From positions 432,001-496,000 of the forward strand of contig CAJNDS010002131.1 in the NCBI GenBank assembly GCA_905221605.1: a stretch of DNA of 64,000 bases, written 5' to 3'. Shown in pieces: positions 33,640 through 44,423 of this stretch. Below the pieces are notes generated by a model. That model ran no database searches, had not been told where the DNA came from, and saw only the letters and a program-made list of their open reading frames with translations. The translations under genes were made by a program, and so were the position numbers. The first letter of the stretch is position 1. The number at the start of each line of letters is the position of its first letter. The DNA is from Symbiodinium natans. Lineage: Eukaryota > Sar > Dinophyceae > Suessiales > Symbiodiniaceae.

Positions 33640-35518
33640 AATTCATGTCCGCGCTGAGTTGCCTGGCAAAGCCCTGGGTCACCTCATGTCACCACATCAT
33701 CAATCACCCAAGTATAAACCTTCCCGGCCAAACTACGAGCAACTGGCAACCGTCGTATGACCATGAGGGGTCCTTTTACAATTTCCTTGCTGAAAGCAAT
33801 GCCTTTTGGGGCCCGCCTGAGATCAGTGGGTGATGTCTTTGGGCTGGGCCCCTGGGCATGACATCTCAAACAAAAAAGCTCTTTGTGCATTGCCGAAAAA
33901 CCCAACTCGGCAGCCCTTTGTTCGTTTGGCGAAAAACTAGGCCCCAAAATGCCGCATTGCGTTTTCCGACACATGCAAGGGAGCCCCTTCATGGACAACA
34001 TCGTTTTCAGTGACCTCGCGAGCTCGCAATGTTTTTGGCTCGCTTTCGCCATCGTCTTGTAGTCTTCCATTGGGCGGAGATCAATCTCCCTTTTTTCTTC
34101 TGGGCGAGTTCGCATTTTGCAGGGAAATGCAGGCCAGCGCCGATTGGTGAAACAGCTCTCCCCCCAACAACCTGCCCCAGCCACGTTGTTGTGGAAAGCA
34201 ATGCCATTGATTGCTCAAAACCAACGTGTCGTTTGTTCACTCAAGCAAAATTCTGCAAAGGTCAAACGATTGTGAACCAAATCAGTCGGTTCCTCATCGG
34301 GCTGACATTTAGGGGGAAACAAACCAGTCCTTAAACTAGCGACAGTGGCAGCGCAGACCACAGATTTCAGAAGACACAACAGTCGAGCAGGCAATATGTC
34401 AAGCTGCGCAAATCGTTCACGTTTGCCACAGACTCAGTTGCGGAGCCATTCATGAATGCTTCGCTTTGCATGAGCTCTTTATGAAAACTTTCGCTCTGGC
34501 ACCTTCTCCCTGCAACACACAGTCTTCTGATTCTTGCATATTCTTGAATGCACAAATCACGACGCACGCAAAAAAACTAAACGAATTTACAAGACTGCGC
34601 TTTATAGGCTCCGAGCTGATTCTTCCAAAGTCGACTGAGCGCGGCTGCCATCGTCCTGGCCTCAGCGCAGGTTTTTCAACAGGTATACGCAAGGTTTGCA
34701 GGTTTAAAAGATGCACAGTCTTCAAAATCCTAGCGCACAGGAAAAGTCCTTACACAACAACGCTGGCCTGATGATTCTGCAACTATTGATGGACGAATTC
34801 TACGGAGAAAGTACACTAACGCGCAATCTTAAAATTCCGCAGCAAACTCAAAGTCTCAACACGCAACACTGGATTACATTCTGAAGATACGATAACTGGT
34901 CCGCAGCACGCGCAATGCCTCACATGAAACAATATTCGACGTGTGATTGCAAACGCACAACCATCGCACGATCTCTACTTTACCAAGGACCTTTTTGGGA
35001 ACGGGCTATTCCAGCAGGCGGATGACCAAGTTAAACATGTGTTCCACGCACCGCCAGGCACGTCGGACGCTTTAAATTGAAACGCCGGCACCTTTCTCCG
35101 TCTAAACTCTCCGACAGTCCACAGAAGAAGATAAAACAGAGCGACCCACATCCGAAGAAACAGCGGCATTCCACTGCCAAGCCCAGCGCAGTTCGGCTGA
35201 GCAAAGAAAGCCTTAAGGGAGTGAAGAGCAAAAACGATCAAAGAGCTCGCAAAACCTGCTGCGCAGCTGCAGTACGTTAACAAGCACTATGGCGGGTTCA
35301 AGTGTTCACACACAGCTGCAGTCAAGTTGACGTGAAGCTGTACAAAAGCAAGATCAAACGACATGCAATTGCTACGTCGCTGCACCACATGCTCAAGATA
35401 AATCCTTGATCTGGACAAACTCACAAGTGCCACCTGCGCACAAGGACGAGCGATCTTGCCTGTTGAACCTTTCTCGCAAAGTCTGCGCCTTGGCTCAAAG
35501 TTGAAATTTAGACAGACC
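33640..35518. other. Spacer without a recognised gene
   Basis: Only weak ORFs are present (for example 34184-33684 minus, 35283-34975 minus), with no family resemblance. Composition is lower in GC than the gene regions and there are no telomere-like arrays. It ends at the 17-bp target duplication at 35519. Confidence 0.4.
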
Positions 35519-35535
35519 GTTCCTACACGTTAGTG
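35519..35535. repeat. 17-bp target-site duplication, left copy
   Basis: GTTCCTACACGTTAGTG is identical to 44424-44440. It is followed at once by C and 13 T, which on the minus strand is an A-tail. Confidence 0.7.
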
Positions 35536-35818
35536 CTTTTTTTTTTTTTGGACTGGCGCCTCTTTACTACATCAGTAGCACAGTAGGCCGGTCTTGTTGG
35601 GCTCGACGTAAAGGGTGAAACAGAGTCAGCGCACACAACCCGCCAGACACAACACGAAACCACCAAAGAACAGACACCGAAGAAACAAAGCGAGCAATCG
35701 CGCTAAACTACTAGGTACCCCACGGACTCAGTACTCGAGGTCGTCAATGAAGTCCCGGTGCACAAGGAAGCACAGAGCTTGTGGGGGATTCGCAAAATGC
35801 GACATTGCCAGATTCACA

Positions 35819-36720
35819 AAATCACCATCATGTAGCCACTGGTGCGACAGCGGTTAGTCAAACCGAGGTCATCAGACGAGGTTCGGATCGCTTAATCGTT
35901 GTCAAGGAAAGACAGCCGACACTCAATGGCGAAAGGATGTTGCAAGTCAGACTCCCAAGGGGGGATGAAAGATGTGCATATGCCCCATGGTGGTCAGCCA
36001 GTGGGGACTTAACAGCAAGAACAATCCAGGCAAGACCGGCCCAGGGCACTCCATGGTGGTCAGCCAGTGGAGTAGCTCCGAGCACAGGGTTCACCAGTCA
36101 ACCTGGCGCACAAGTGCCCACCCTCAAAGGTGCCCGCGCACGGCCAGAGGGGGGGGCGAGAGTAGCAGCAGCTACCGATTACCTGGCGCACAAGGGCCCA
36201 CCCTCAGAGGTGCCCGCGCACGGTCAGAGGGGGGGCGAGAGTAGCAGCAGCTACCGATTCCACGGGGAGAGTCCACGGCGAGTTACCAAACCCTTAACGC
36301 CACAGGGTTTATAATGACACCGAGGGACCTCCCAGTCCAGGCATCTCACACAAGGCTACGCCACTTTGGCGCTGGCCTGCGCATCGGCACGCATCAGGTC
36401 CCTTCACCCAAACCCGCGAGGTACGTCGGTAAGGAGATGGGAGGGCTCACATCACCATCATGCAGCCACCAATGCGAATACATTCAGCACCAGCCAAGGC
36501 CGTTCACGAGAAGGTTCACAGTTTCGCCATCACAGGTGGAGCAAAGTCGCGCCTCAGCACGGAACGTTGTAGGTGTCAACCTTCGTGTTCCGAAGTATAA
36601 AGTTGCCCCATGGTGGTCAGCCAGTGGGGACTTAACGGCAAGAACAAAGGGGTAGGACCAGCCCAGAGTACTCCATGGTGGTCAGCCAGTGGAGCCTCTC
36701 CGAGCACAAAGCGCAACGTT
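35819..36720. repeat. Two diverged copies of a ~630-bp tandem repeat
   Basis: Shared landmarks are CATCACCATCATG (35821 and 36453), CATGGTGGTCAGCCAGTGG in pairs 63 bp apart (35989/36052 and 36609/36672) and GGGGACTTAAC. The first copy also holds an almost perfect ~79-bp direct duplication (about 36102-36180 and 36181-36259) with GGTGCCCGCGCACGG. Confidence 0.8.
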
Positions 36721-36889
36721 CTTTTGACTTACAAGAGCTCGTCGCCGGCCAAAGCAGGCTTGACTGCTTCGTTCCACTCAGAGCCATCAGGTAAACCAAA
36801 GCAGGCGGGGACCCCACCTGCCCCGCAGAAGGCGGGAGAGTCCCCCAGTCGAAACTTCGCACTCAAGGCCAAGCAACTATCTCCTTGCC

Positions 36890-37415
36890 CGGTGAGGGTT
36901 GAGGGTTCAATACCCAGAATCAGACCGTCCATGCCCAAACTGACAGACGTCGGCGAGGAGATGTGAGGGCTCACATCACGCTTGGCCACCTACCGATGGG
37001 GAGGTAGTCATGTATGGCTGCTTTGACGCAAGCAGAGATGACACCAAGCAGGCAGGGAAGTGGAAACCTGATCTCCGCATAGGAGTGTCCACAACCCGGA
37101 AGCAGCATCCCCCAGCTGGTCTCTTCCAATAGGCATGACGTCGTTGTACGCCAAGGCGAGAGATGGTCAATCCTCTAGTCCGAGGGGTTCACACTTGATC
37201 GTAGCACATAGAAGCAGGCAACCTGCCCACCTAGAGGGGGCAGAGGAAAGGAAGATTGGCCGGTTTGCCGATGACAGGTGCAGGCAATGAGCACACAGAA
37301 GACAAGCACGATCCAATCGTGGCATGGACCACGAGAGGGTTCCAAACCAAGAATATCCCGAGGTAGTCTTGCGGCATGTATCGGCGAGGAGATGTAAGGG
37401 CTCACATCACGCCAG
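36890..37415. repeat. Repeated module with T-arm-like and palindromic motifs
   Basis: Two copies (36893-36980 and 37330-37412) share GGGTTCAATACCC or GGGTTCCAAACC, then GGCGAGGAGATGTGAGGGCT, then CACATCACG. TGTGAGGGCTCACA is a 6-bp-stem palindrome. A third, partial copy lies at 36428-36458. The GGTTCAATACC block fits a tRNA/SINE B-box, but no matching A-box was identified. Confidence 0.55.
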
Positions 37416-37527
37416 GAGCATGCCATGAAAAGACTCAATGGCGCGTTCATGGCGTCAGTAGGAGCCCTCAGATGACAGCTTGCTGTCCATTGCCAGGCGC
37501 CCTCCCAGTCCGGACGCCAAGAGCGAT

Positions 37528-37905
37528 CGTGAAAAACCGAAGGTCCCTCTGGTACCTTTTCCCTTGAAAGCACGAACCCTGACCTCTCACACAAGTGCGG
37601 ACAACTCTCTCTTTTTCACAGTCAGAGCCACTTGAGCCAAGCCAAGTCACGAAGTGCACAAACTAAACGAATTCTCTCTTGTGAGCTTAAACTCAGCTTC
37701 AGAACGAAGTTCCTACACACTGCACACTCACTTTAAATAGCGTATTGGGCAAAAACACACTCGTATGATTTCCTTGGAAATCAACGAGGCATAAACCATC
37801 GAGGATGGGATCACACGGATTCCCAATCACTCCGAAGCAAAACAAACCTATACAAGCTGATCCAAAACATGACAAAAACATCACTGATCAGCCACAATCT
37901 TCCAC
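37528..37905 (-). repeat. 3' LTR (left copy)
   Basis: Direct repeat of 43743-44116 with about ten differences. The usual terminal dinucleotides are seen as TGAAAAACC at 37530 and CTTCCA ending at 37904. The 6-bp target duplication suggests that the ends extend by two bases on the left and one on the right. Confidence 0.92.
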
Positions 37906-37912
37906 CCCCCGC
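37905..37912 (-). promoter_or_regulatory. Polypurine tract
   Basis: On the minus strand GCGGGGGG directly precedes the 3' LTR start TGGAAGATTG, the expected place and composition for the plus-strand primer of an LTR element. Confidence 0.7.
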
Positions 37913-38642
37913 ATTTTGCTGAGGGTTCATGTCAAAGATCTGAAGTCCAAGCCCAGCTCGGCACTTCAACACTAAGGGGATGCCCTGGCCACATTCCCTT
38001 GGTGCGTACTCGCCACCAAACGAAACAAACAACACACCAGTCGATCTCTGACATCAAACTTAAAACTCATGCAAGATCCCACCATCAGGCAGGTTGTCCT
38101 GGGTCCACATCACTGGTAACCCAAGAGTTCGTTGTCCAAACACGTGAAAAACGAATTAAACTTGCATCCACCTGCACTGGGGCAGGGTTGTCTTGGAACG
38201 AATCCAAGAGTTCGTGGTGACAAACACGTGAAAACGAATTAATGCAAGCTTCAGATGTTTCCCACTCAGCACTCGACCTTGTCGTGGTACTCCTCCTCAG
38301 TCTCGCATCTTCCAGGTCACCAAACTCACCAACTAGCATCGGCTAGCTGATCCTTCAGGAAAAGATTGGCTTCATAGTTTCGCTTCTTCCAGCGTACCAT
38401 CAGCCAAAAACGTCTTCAGAGGTGGCAATCAGACGCCTTGCAGAAGGGGCTATAGAGTCCCTCGTTGAGTTTCATCATCATTTTGCCTCCTCTTTGCAAA
38501 CTTCTCATGCACTGAAACAAGGGCTCACACTAACCAGAAAAATCGCGGGCGCTCCATGGCGGCAACGCGGCCATGGCTTCCAAAAAAATGGCTGCGGGTT
38601 TCACTCACCCACCCAACCACTGAGATCACTTAGCATCTCAGT

Positions 38643-39800
38643 TCATTCTTCATCCTCTTCGCCCTTCTTCTCGCCAGCTCCAGTTGACTCCATCAACTTG
38701 GCGCGGCGCTCCTTGGCGGCTTCCTTCATCTCCGCCAACTCAGCCGTCCTCGTTTCCATCATCACATCCTGCGAAGATCGGCTAGGCTCAGCTGGCGTCT
38801 CCGCAGGCCTCTCAGTTGGCTGGTCTCCAACCTTTCTCTTCTTCTCTTCCAACATCAGCTCCAAATCGGCAACACTAAAGCTTGCCTTCACACGCTCAGC
38901 AATCTGCGCGATAGCTGCTGCATCCAACTCAGATGGTACAACTGACACAGGCGAGCGAACCGCTTCGCCTTCCAGCTTTGCTCTCTTAGCAGCTTCTTCC
39001 TCGGCAGCTGACAGGTCGGCGATGCGCTTGCGCTTTCGCTCAGCTTCCTCGAACTCTCGGTCTTGCTGTTCCGCTGCAGCCTTGAGGATCCGCTTCAGGT
39101 CCTTTTCCTCCTTCTCGAGTTTCCCAACATTCTCACCCATGATCCCAAAGGCTTGCTGCCACATGTCGGCAGGCAACGTCAAGTTGAACCTCACCACATA
39201 GTCGGTCGGCAAGTGCCACTTACACTTGCAGATCCACACAACACCGCTTCGAGTCTCACTCGCAACCACCTTCTTCCAGCTTGCCGCCCTCTGCGTGTCG
39301 GTGATCTCCTCTTTCTGTTTCTCCAGGTCCTCCAAGAATCCTGCAACAGACTCCATCACGGATCTGTAGTGGCTGTAGGCCACAAACGACCACTTGGGGA
39401 CTGGTCTCTCCCTCAGCTCCGGCTCGTGAATCCGAAGTGTATCACACGACAACATCGAAATCACTCGCACTCGCTCCACCAGTTCCTTAAACACCAAGGA
39501 TCCTTCCTTTGCACTTCTCTTCCAGCGCAACACCCATGGGGGATAATACGAGCTCTCAGCTTCATCCTCCATGATCCTCTCTGCTCCCAAAATGGGTAGC
39601 ATGCACAACAGATCCACCATCCGCAAGACTCCGAGGTCCTGGTGCTCACCCAGAAGCAAAACAGGGACTATCCCTTTTCTCTTCAAGTACCTCACGAAGC
39701 TCAACATCGCCAGGCCACACGTTCCCGGCGGTACTTCCATGTACAGTCCTCCTTCATTCACTGCCATCCGCTTCACCTTCAATCCGATCGGGCACACCAT
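38643..39800 (-). CDS. Unknown 385-aa ORF2 in the RT position of the LTR element
   Basis: It starts at 39800 inside the end of the gag-integrase ORF (47-nt overlap, different frame), so reinitiation or frameshifting could express it. The N-terminal half is globular (FVRYLKRKGIVPVLLLGEHQ, VVWICKCKWHLPTDYVVRFN). Residues ~230-385 are a long, charged coiled coil rich in Glu, Lys and Ala, ending GAGEKKGEEDEE. It has no RT, RNase H or envelope feature. It is intact in a copy with near-identical LTRs, which argues for selection or recent insertion. Function unknown. Confidence 0.75.
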   Translation of the reverse strand: MVCPIGLKVKRMAVNEGGLYMEVPPGTCGLAMLSFVRYLKRKGIVPVLLLGEHQDLGVLRMVDLLCMLPILGAERIMEDEAESSYYPPWVLRWKRSAKEGSLVFKELVERVRVISMLSCDTLRIHEPELRERPVPKWSFVAYSHYRSVMESVAGFLEDLEKQKEEITDTQRAASWKKVVASETRSGVVWICKCKWHLPTDYVVRFNLTLPADMWQQAFGIMGENVGKLEKEEKDLKRILKAAAEQQDREFEEAERKRKRIADLSAAEEEAAKRAKLEGEAVRSPVSVVPSELDAAAIAQIAERVKASFSVADLELMLEEKKRKVGDQPTERPAETPAEPSRSSQDVMMETRTAELAEMKEAAKERRAKLMESTGAGEKKGEEDEE

Positions 39801-42800
39801 CCTCTTTCTCCTTCAGAATCGGGGGAGCCAATGTATCCGATGGATCATGCTCCTTGAGCAAATGTTGACAATGCTCCAACCCAATCTTCAACGGAACGAT
39901 GTGCTTGATGGACTTTGCTCGAAAGTGTTTTGGACAACCATCCACCATGGCACTCACAACATGAGTCAAGCCACCAACTTCAGGGTACACATAGGCTGCT
40001 TCCACAAACCGGGAGAGCGCCGTGGTTTTCATCGAATCCGGTAGCTCAGCCAGAACTGTAGCACCTATCAACGACGATCCACACTCATGGAGGGATCTCT
40101 GTAGTACCAACTCCTGGGGTGATTTCTTCCCATCAAAGGCAGCTGCATGGTGATTGTGCATTGCAGCACAGTAAATCAGACCAAACTCAAACGCTCGAGG
40201 ACTTCTTTTCAAGTCAAAGCCCTGCGCTCGTAGATCCAACCTCACCGTGCTGAACAACTCCTTGAGTGTTCTCACTGCCCTTTCCACACCACCAACCGCT
40301 TCATGTCCCTGCGGAGGTGCTCTTTGGGTCACAATCCTAATCCCCAGATTGGCTCTCTTGATGAGGGCGCTCACCGCTGTCTCGCTGTCTGTCCTCAACA
40401 GTACAGCAGACCCTGCAATGTCCAGTCCGAAAGCATTCATCCAATAACGAATCCAGCTGGAGGTATTGTCAGCATTGGTCCCTACCAACAGACATCCAAT
40501 CATTCTGGTTGACATTTCAGTCATGACCAGTACTTTCATGTTGGGAGCCGTCGGCTGGTCTTTCGCAAAAGTACCAGTTACCAGGTTGATGAAGCAGAAA
40601 TCTGCTTGCAACGCCACGGGTCGGTCTTGAGCATCCTTGGTCCGACGATGCTGGGTTGTTCCTCTTGTCATCCGACAATGAGGACATTCGGACGAAAAAG
40701 GAATGTGGCCTCGCATCCGATGCAGCTCCATTTCTTCTTGCTTTTTCTTGGTCATTGACTGCACTGACTGCATCTGATCAACCTCCATCGGTCGTTGGCC
40801 ATCATCCACATCCATGGGTCGAACCTCAGTTCTTCCAAAGGTTACTTTCTTTCGCTTTCCAGCATCACCTTGCAGGTAGATCCAAGGACATCCAGCCCAG
40901 GATACTCCATATCCCATGACTCCTTTCTTCTCGTGTCGCAGCGAAATCTCTCTTCGAGTGAACTTCACTTCCCAACCAGTATTCACCATCTGCTCGGTGC
41001 TCAAGATGTTGTGAGCCACATCTGCTACAACTCCAGTCACACACACCGATGTCAAACCAAGATACTGCTTTCCTTCATACATAGGCAGCAAGGCTCGGAT
41101 GCGAACTCGCTCGAAGACATTCACCGGGGTATCGTTGGCTGCTGAGTACCTCTCATTAGGTCCCAACGCCTTCCGATCCAAGATCTGGAACTCATCCAAG
41201 TATCTTTTCGCAATCACAGTCACCGATGCTCCTGAGTCAATCAACCACCATTTGCTTGCATCATCCTTTTCCATGCTTTTGACTTGATTCATCGGAGGTT
41301 TCATCAAAGACCGAACTGACTTAGATGGCAACATCTGAGATAAATCGGTAGAGATCCGATGCTCCAACTCGGCAATCCGGACTCTCGTCTCAACTTCCCA
41401 TGACCAATCTATCTCATCAGTACTCCGGGGAATCCACTCTTTTCTCACTTCATCGAGCAATCCTTCCAGAGGTTGCAACACAGATTCCACTCGGGCCTCT
41501 GACTCAGGTTCATTCCATTCACCTCCAGTTAGCTGGTAGTCACTCGACTCACCCTCTTGGGAGACTTCAGCAACTGTCTTCCCCTTTCCTTTGCCTTTTC
41601 CTTTGGGCTTTCCCTTTTCGGGCTTCTTCTTGGGATCTCCTTTTGCCTTGGCTTTCGCCTTAGCATTGGGGGAATTGGGCTTCTTGCCTGAATCTCCCTC
41701 CTTATACCAGCAATCGCGGGCATAATGTCCCTTTCCACCACACACATAGCACTCCACATCCTTCTTGTTCTGGCTTGAAGCTCGTTTGCCAGCACCTTTG
41801 CTTGATTCGCGCTTGCCTTTCTGTTCCTTTCCTTTGCCTTTTGGTTTTCCTTCGTTGCCCTTTCCCTCATTGGGATCTCGAAAAGGTTGAAGCTTCGTGC
41901 CAGGGGCTTCTGACCACACCCTTTGTTGCACCTCAAACTTCAGAGCAACTCTTTTCAGATCTTCAAACGATTCACTATCGCCATGCAACAAGCAATGGCT
42001 TCTACACCGATCTGGCAAACTGCGCAGCAAAACCATAACCGAATCCGCTTCTTGGATCTGCAAACCACCAGCATGCACATCGGGATCAAGACTATTGAGC
42101 AGCTTGGTGTACTTGTTCAACTCATGCTCAATCTTTCGAATGATCTCCGGAATACTGGGTGCTTTCACGGTTTGATTCACCAGCTGCGACCGAAAGAACA
42201 GGCATTCAGCTCGCGACTTCAGGCAAAACTCCTTCGCCAGCAATCTCAAAGCCACAAAACCAGATTGTTGATAAGTGCTCTCACTTTCAACATATGTCTG
42301 CAAAATCAGAGAACTCTTCTCATGATTTGCAAAAGTCTGTCGCAGGATGTGCATCAGCCTCGTCGACCTCTTCTGTTGCTCCACAGTAAGTCGATCCTGT
42401 TTCAGCCGAGACTCTTCTTGAGTCTTCACCGCATGCATGAGCTCATTGGGAAACACTTCTGAACCCAAACCAACCCAACTGGTCAGCTTCTCCATCCAGG
42501 TCAAGAATCCAAGAGCTTCAGAGATGCGATCCTTCCAAGACGAAAAGTCAATGGTCGGCAAACTGGGCAACCATTTGTCCGATCGAGCAAACACATCCCT
42601 TTCCCTTTCTTGCTCCAGAGGTGGAGGTCTCAGTGGGGGACTTGGGCTCGCCATCCGAAAAAGCTGGGTCCCCTTCGCAGGAGTACCCACTGGCGATGCA
42701 CCTTGACATCCCGAAGAAGAACTGGGCATGTTCTCAGGAACACCATCCTGAGGTAAGGGGGGATTCACCTGTTGCTGTTGCTGTGGCTGCTGTTGCTGAT

Positions 42801-43326
42801 GCTGCTGTATCATCCACTGCTGATGCTGCTGCTGTTGCTGCACCATGGACGAAGTCATCGTTTGCATAAACTGCTGTTGCTGCACAACCAGTTGCTGCAT
42901 CATGCTTTCCAATTCTCGCACTTGTCTCGTCAACCCTTGCACGTCGGGTGATGTTTGTGATGGTGTCACCACAGGTTGAGGAGGTCCAGTGGATAGTCCT
43001 GGTGGTAACGAAGGACTTCCTACCGCTTGCTGAGGCAAACCAGGGGGAAACGAAGGGCCTCCCATTGTCTGTTGGGGTGCTCCAGTAGCTACCCCATGAG
43101 GGCTTCTGGCGGGAGTTCGACCTCTGGGCACTGGGCCATACACAGGTTGGCTTCCTTGTGCCAAACCTTGCACCCACAGTGGGTTGGGATTTCCCAAACC
43201 CGGAAAAGGGTCTACCCTTCGCCTTGTCTCAGCATCCATGATGGGCACAGAGCTTCCACGCTCTCGTCCACCTCTTGGACTCCTCACATGAGCTCCACTG
43301 GTATGTCGTGGGGATGTATTCAACAT
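39754..43326 (-). CDS. Gag-protease-integrase polyprotein
   Basis: 1190 codons from ATG 43326 (MLNTSPRHTSGAHVRS), about 420 nt inside the 5' LTR. In order: a Pro/Gln-rich N-terminus (residues ~60-185, CAA/CAG-type runs), an alpha-helical gag region (~250-490), a CCHC knuckle (CYVCGGKGHYARDCW, ~530), a basic Lys/Gly linker, an aspartic-protease motif (WWLIDSGASVTVI, ~700), a zinc-binding HRMRGHIPFSSECPHC block (~880) and an integrase core. Asp in LQADFCFIN, Asp in LLRTDSETA and Glu in GGVERAVRTLKE fit the DDE triad. The frame is intact, so the copy is young. The protein ends soon after integrase (DGVPDRIEGEADGSE) with no YVDD-type RT motif. Confidence 0.92.
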   Translation of the reverse strand: MLNTSPRHTSGAHVRSPRGGRERGSSVPIMDAETRRRVDPFPGLGNPNPLWVQGLAQGSQPVYGPVPRGRTPARSPHGVATGAPQQTMGGPSFPPGLPQQAVGSPSLPPGLSTGPPQPVVTPSQTSPDVQGLTRQVRELESMMQQLVVQQQQFMQTMTSSMVQQQQQHQQWMIQQHQQQQPQQQQQVNPPLPQDGVPENMPSSSSGCQGASPVGTPAKGTQLFRMASPSPPLRPPPLEQERERDVFARSDKWLPSLPTIDFSSWKDRISEALGFLTWMEKLTSWVGLGSEVFPNELMHAVKTQEESRLKQDRLTVEQQKRSTRLMHILRQTFANHEKSSLILQTYVESESTYQQSGFVALRLLAKEFCLKSRAECLFFRSQLVNQTVKAPSIPEIIRKIEHELNKYTKLLNSLDPDVHAGGLQIQEADSVMVLLRSLPDRCRSHCLLHGDSESFEDLKRVALKFEVQQRVWSEAPGTKLQPFRDPNEGKGNEGKPKGKGKEQKGKRESSKGAGKRASSQNKKDVECYVCGGKGHYARDCWYKEGDSGKKPNSPNAKAKAKAKGDPKKKPEKGKPKGKGKGKGKTVAEVSQEGESSDYQLTGGEWNEPESEARVESVLQPLEGLLDEVRKEWIPRSTDEIDWSWEVETRVRIAELEHRISTDLSQMLPSKSVRSLMKPPMNQVKSMEKDDASKWWLIDSGASVTVIAKRYLDEFQILDRKALGPNERYSAANDTPVNVFERVRIRALLPMYEGKQYLGLTSVCVTGVVADVAHNILSTEQMVNTGWEVKFTRREISLRHEKKGVMGYGVSWAGCPWIYLQGDAGKRKKVTFGRTEVRPMDVDDGQRPMEVDQMQSVQSMTKKKQEEMELHRMRGHIPFSSECPHCRMTRGTTQHRRTKDAQDRPVALQADFCFINLVTGTFAKDQPTAPNMKVLVMTEMSTRMIGCLLVGTNADNTSSWIRYWMNAFGLDIAGSAVLLRTDSETAVSALIKRANLGIRIVTQRAPPQGHEAVGGVERAVRTLKELFSTVRLDLRAQGFDLKRSPRAFEFGLIYCAAMHNHHAAAFDGKKSPQELVLQRSLHECGSSLIGATVLAELPDSMKTTALSRFVEAAYVYPEVGGLTHVVSAMVDGCPKHFRAKSIKHIVPLKIGLEHCQHLLKEHDPSDTLAPPILKEKEDGVPDRIEGEADGSE

Positions 43327-43730
43327 AGTTCCTGAACTCAGGCTCCAGCCTGCAGTCTCTCCACAACGTCTTCTGGCGAAAATTCTCTCACCAACACCAG
43401 ATGGTCCAGGCTCCTGAAGAACCTTAGTTCTACTCTACCAAGCACCGTATTCCTCCAAGATCGGTCACAACCAATCCAGTTCCAGACAAACCACCCTGCC
43501 CGGGCTTCAAAGTGCCTCAACAGCCGCTGAACCAACTGCTTCCAAGCCTGATGCGTCCGGATCCGCCTCCTCACAGGATAGGCTTCCCGGTACTCACTTA
43601 GAACGGTCCGAGTACAAAAGACTCCGGTCCACTGGCAGTCTGGGCTCCAAACCCAAACTTGCCTCCAGGCACTCACAGAGTCCTGACAAACAACCAAAGA
43701 CCATACACGGGCTCGAACCACAAGGCACAA

Positions 43731-43742
43731 GCTCCGCTACCA
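43731..43742 (-). promoter_or_regulatory. Primer-binding site (initiator Met tRNA-like)
   Basis: On the minus strand TGGTAGCGGAGC begins immediately after the 5' LTR. TGG complements a tRNA CCA end, and the remainder resembles the TGGTAKCRGAGC-type sites complementary to eukaryotic initiator Met tRNA. Confidence 0.75.
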
Positions 43743-44116
43743 CGTGAAAAACCAAAGGTCCCTCTGGAACCTTTTCCCTTGAAAGCACGAACCCTGACCT
43801 CTCACACAAGTGCGGACAACTCTCTCTTTTTCACAGTCAGAGCTACTTGAGTCAAAAGTCACGAAGTGCACAAACTAAACGAATTCTCTCTTGTGAGCTT
43901 AAACTCAGCTTCAGAACGAAGTCCTACACACTGCACACTCACTTTAAATAGCGTATTGGGCAAAAACACACTCGTATGATTTCCTTGGAAATCAACGAAG
44001 CATAAACCATCGAGGATGGGATCACACGGATTCCCAATCACTTCGAAGCAAAACAAACCTTTACAAGCTGATCCAAAACATGACAAAAACATCACTGATC
44101 AGCCACAATCTTCCAC
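43743..44116 (-). repeat. 5' LTR (right copy)
   Basis: Upstream LTR of the minus-strand element, likely carrying its promoter. An AT-rich CTTTAAATAG block at about 43942 is a possible core-promoter element. Differences from the left LTR are single substitutions and a small indel near 43850. Confidence 0.92.
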
Positions 44117-44423
44117 AGCGATGGCCATCTGAGGTGGTATGGGAACGCGCACGGCTGGGCATGACCTGCATTGGAGGCAGCTCTTGCTTCCGTCATGAGT
44201 CCGTGGGAGACTTAGCGCAAGGGGGCTGTGATGCCTCAACCGTCCTAATCCCCTCCGGAAATGCCGTGTCCGGGGGCCTGGGTGGACGTCGTACGCAGCA
44301 TCCAGAGCATTAGGACTCACGGCCGGCACAACCGCAGGCTCTTTCGTTGCAGGCTCCTTCTTTAGTGGTCCTCTCTCCCGCGTTGGGTGCCGCAGGGTGT
44401 TCGGTAAACGTCCCGTTTAGCCG

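Larger units (their letters stand above)
37528..44116 (-). mobile_element. LTR retrotransposon lacking reverse transcriptase
   Basis: About 6.6 kb, bounded by 374-378 bp direct repeats that are roughly 97% identical. The 6-bp duplication AGCGAT lies on both sides (37522-37527 and 44117-44122). A primer-binding site adjoins the 5' LTR and a polypurine tract adjoins the 3' LTR. It encodes gag-protease-integrase (43326-39754) and a second ORF (39800-38643). The copia order is gag, protease, integrase, RT, RNase H; here no RT or RNase H motif follows integrase. It must therefore borrow RT or represent an unusual lineage. Confidence 0.9.
35536..44423 (-). mobile_element. Retroposed insertion (A-tailed, 17-bp target duplication) containing a nested LTR element
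   Basis: Identical 17-bp sequences flank the segment, and its left end is a T13 run (A13 on the minus strand), as in target-primed insertion by LINE machinery. Without the nested LTR element the insert is about 2.3 kb (35536-37527 plus 44117-44423). That remainder has no RT and no recognised gene, so it looks like a non-autonomous retroposon or retroposed transcript. It carries tandem repeats at 35819-36720 and repeated GGAGATGTGAGGGCTCACAT blocks. No spliced-leader sequence is seen at its 5' end (44423). Confidence 0.55.

Noticed and set aside
36900-36940. A tRNA gene at the GGTTCAATACC block
   Set aside because: No acceptor stem, anticodon arm or A-box can be folded around it.
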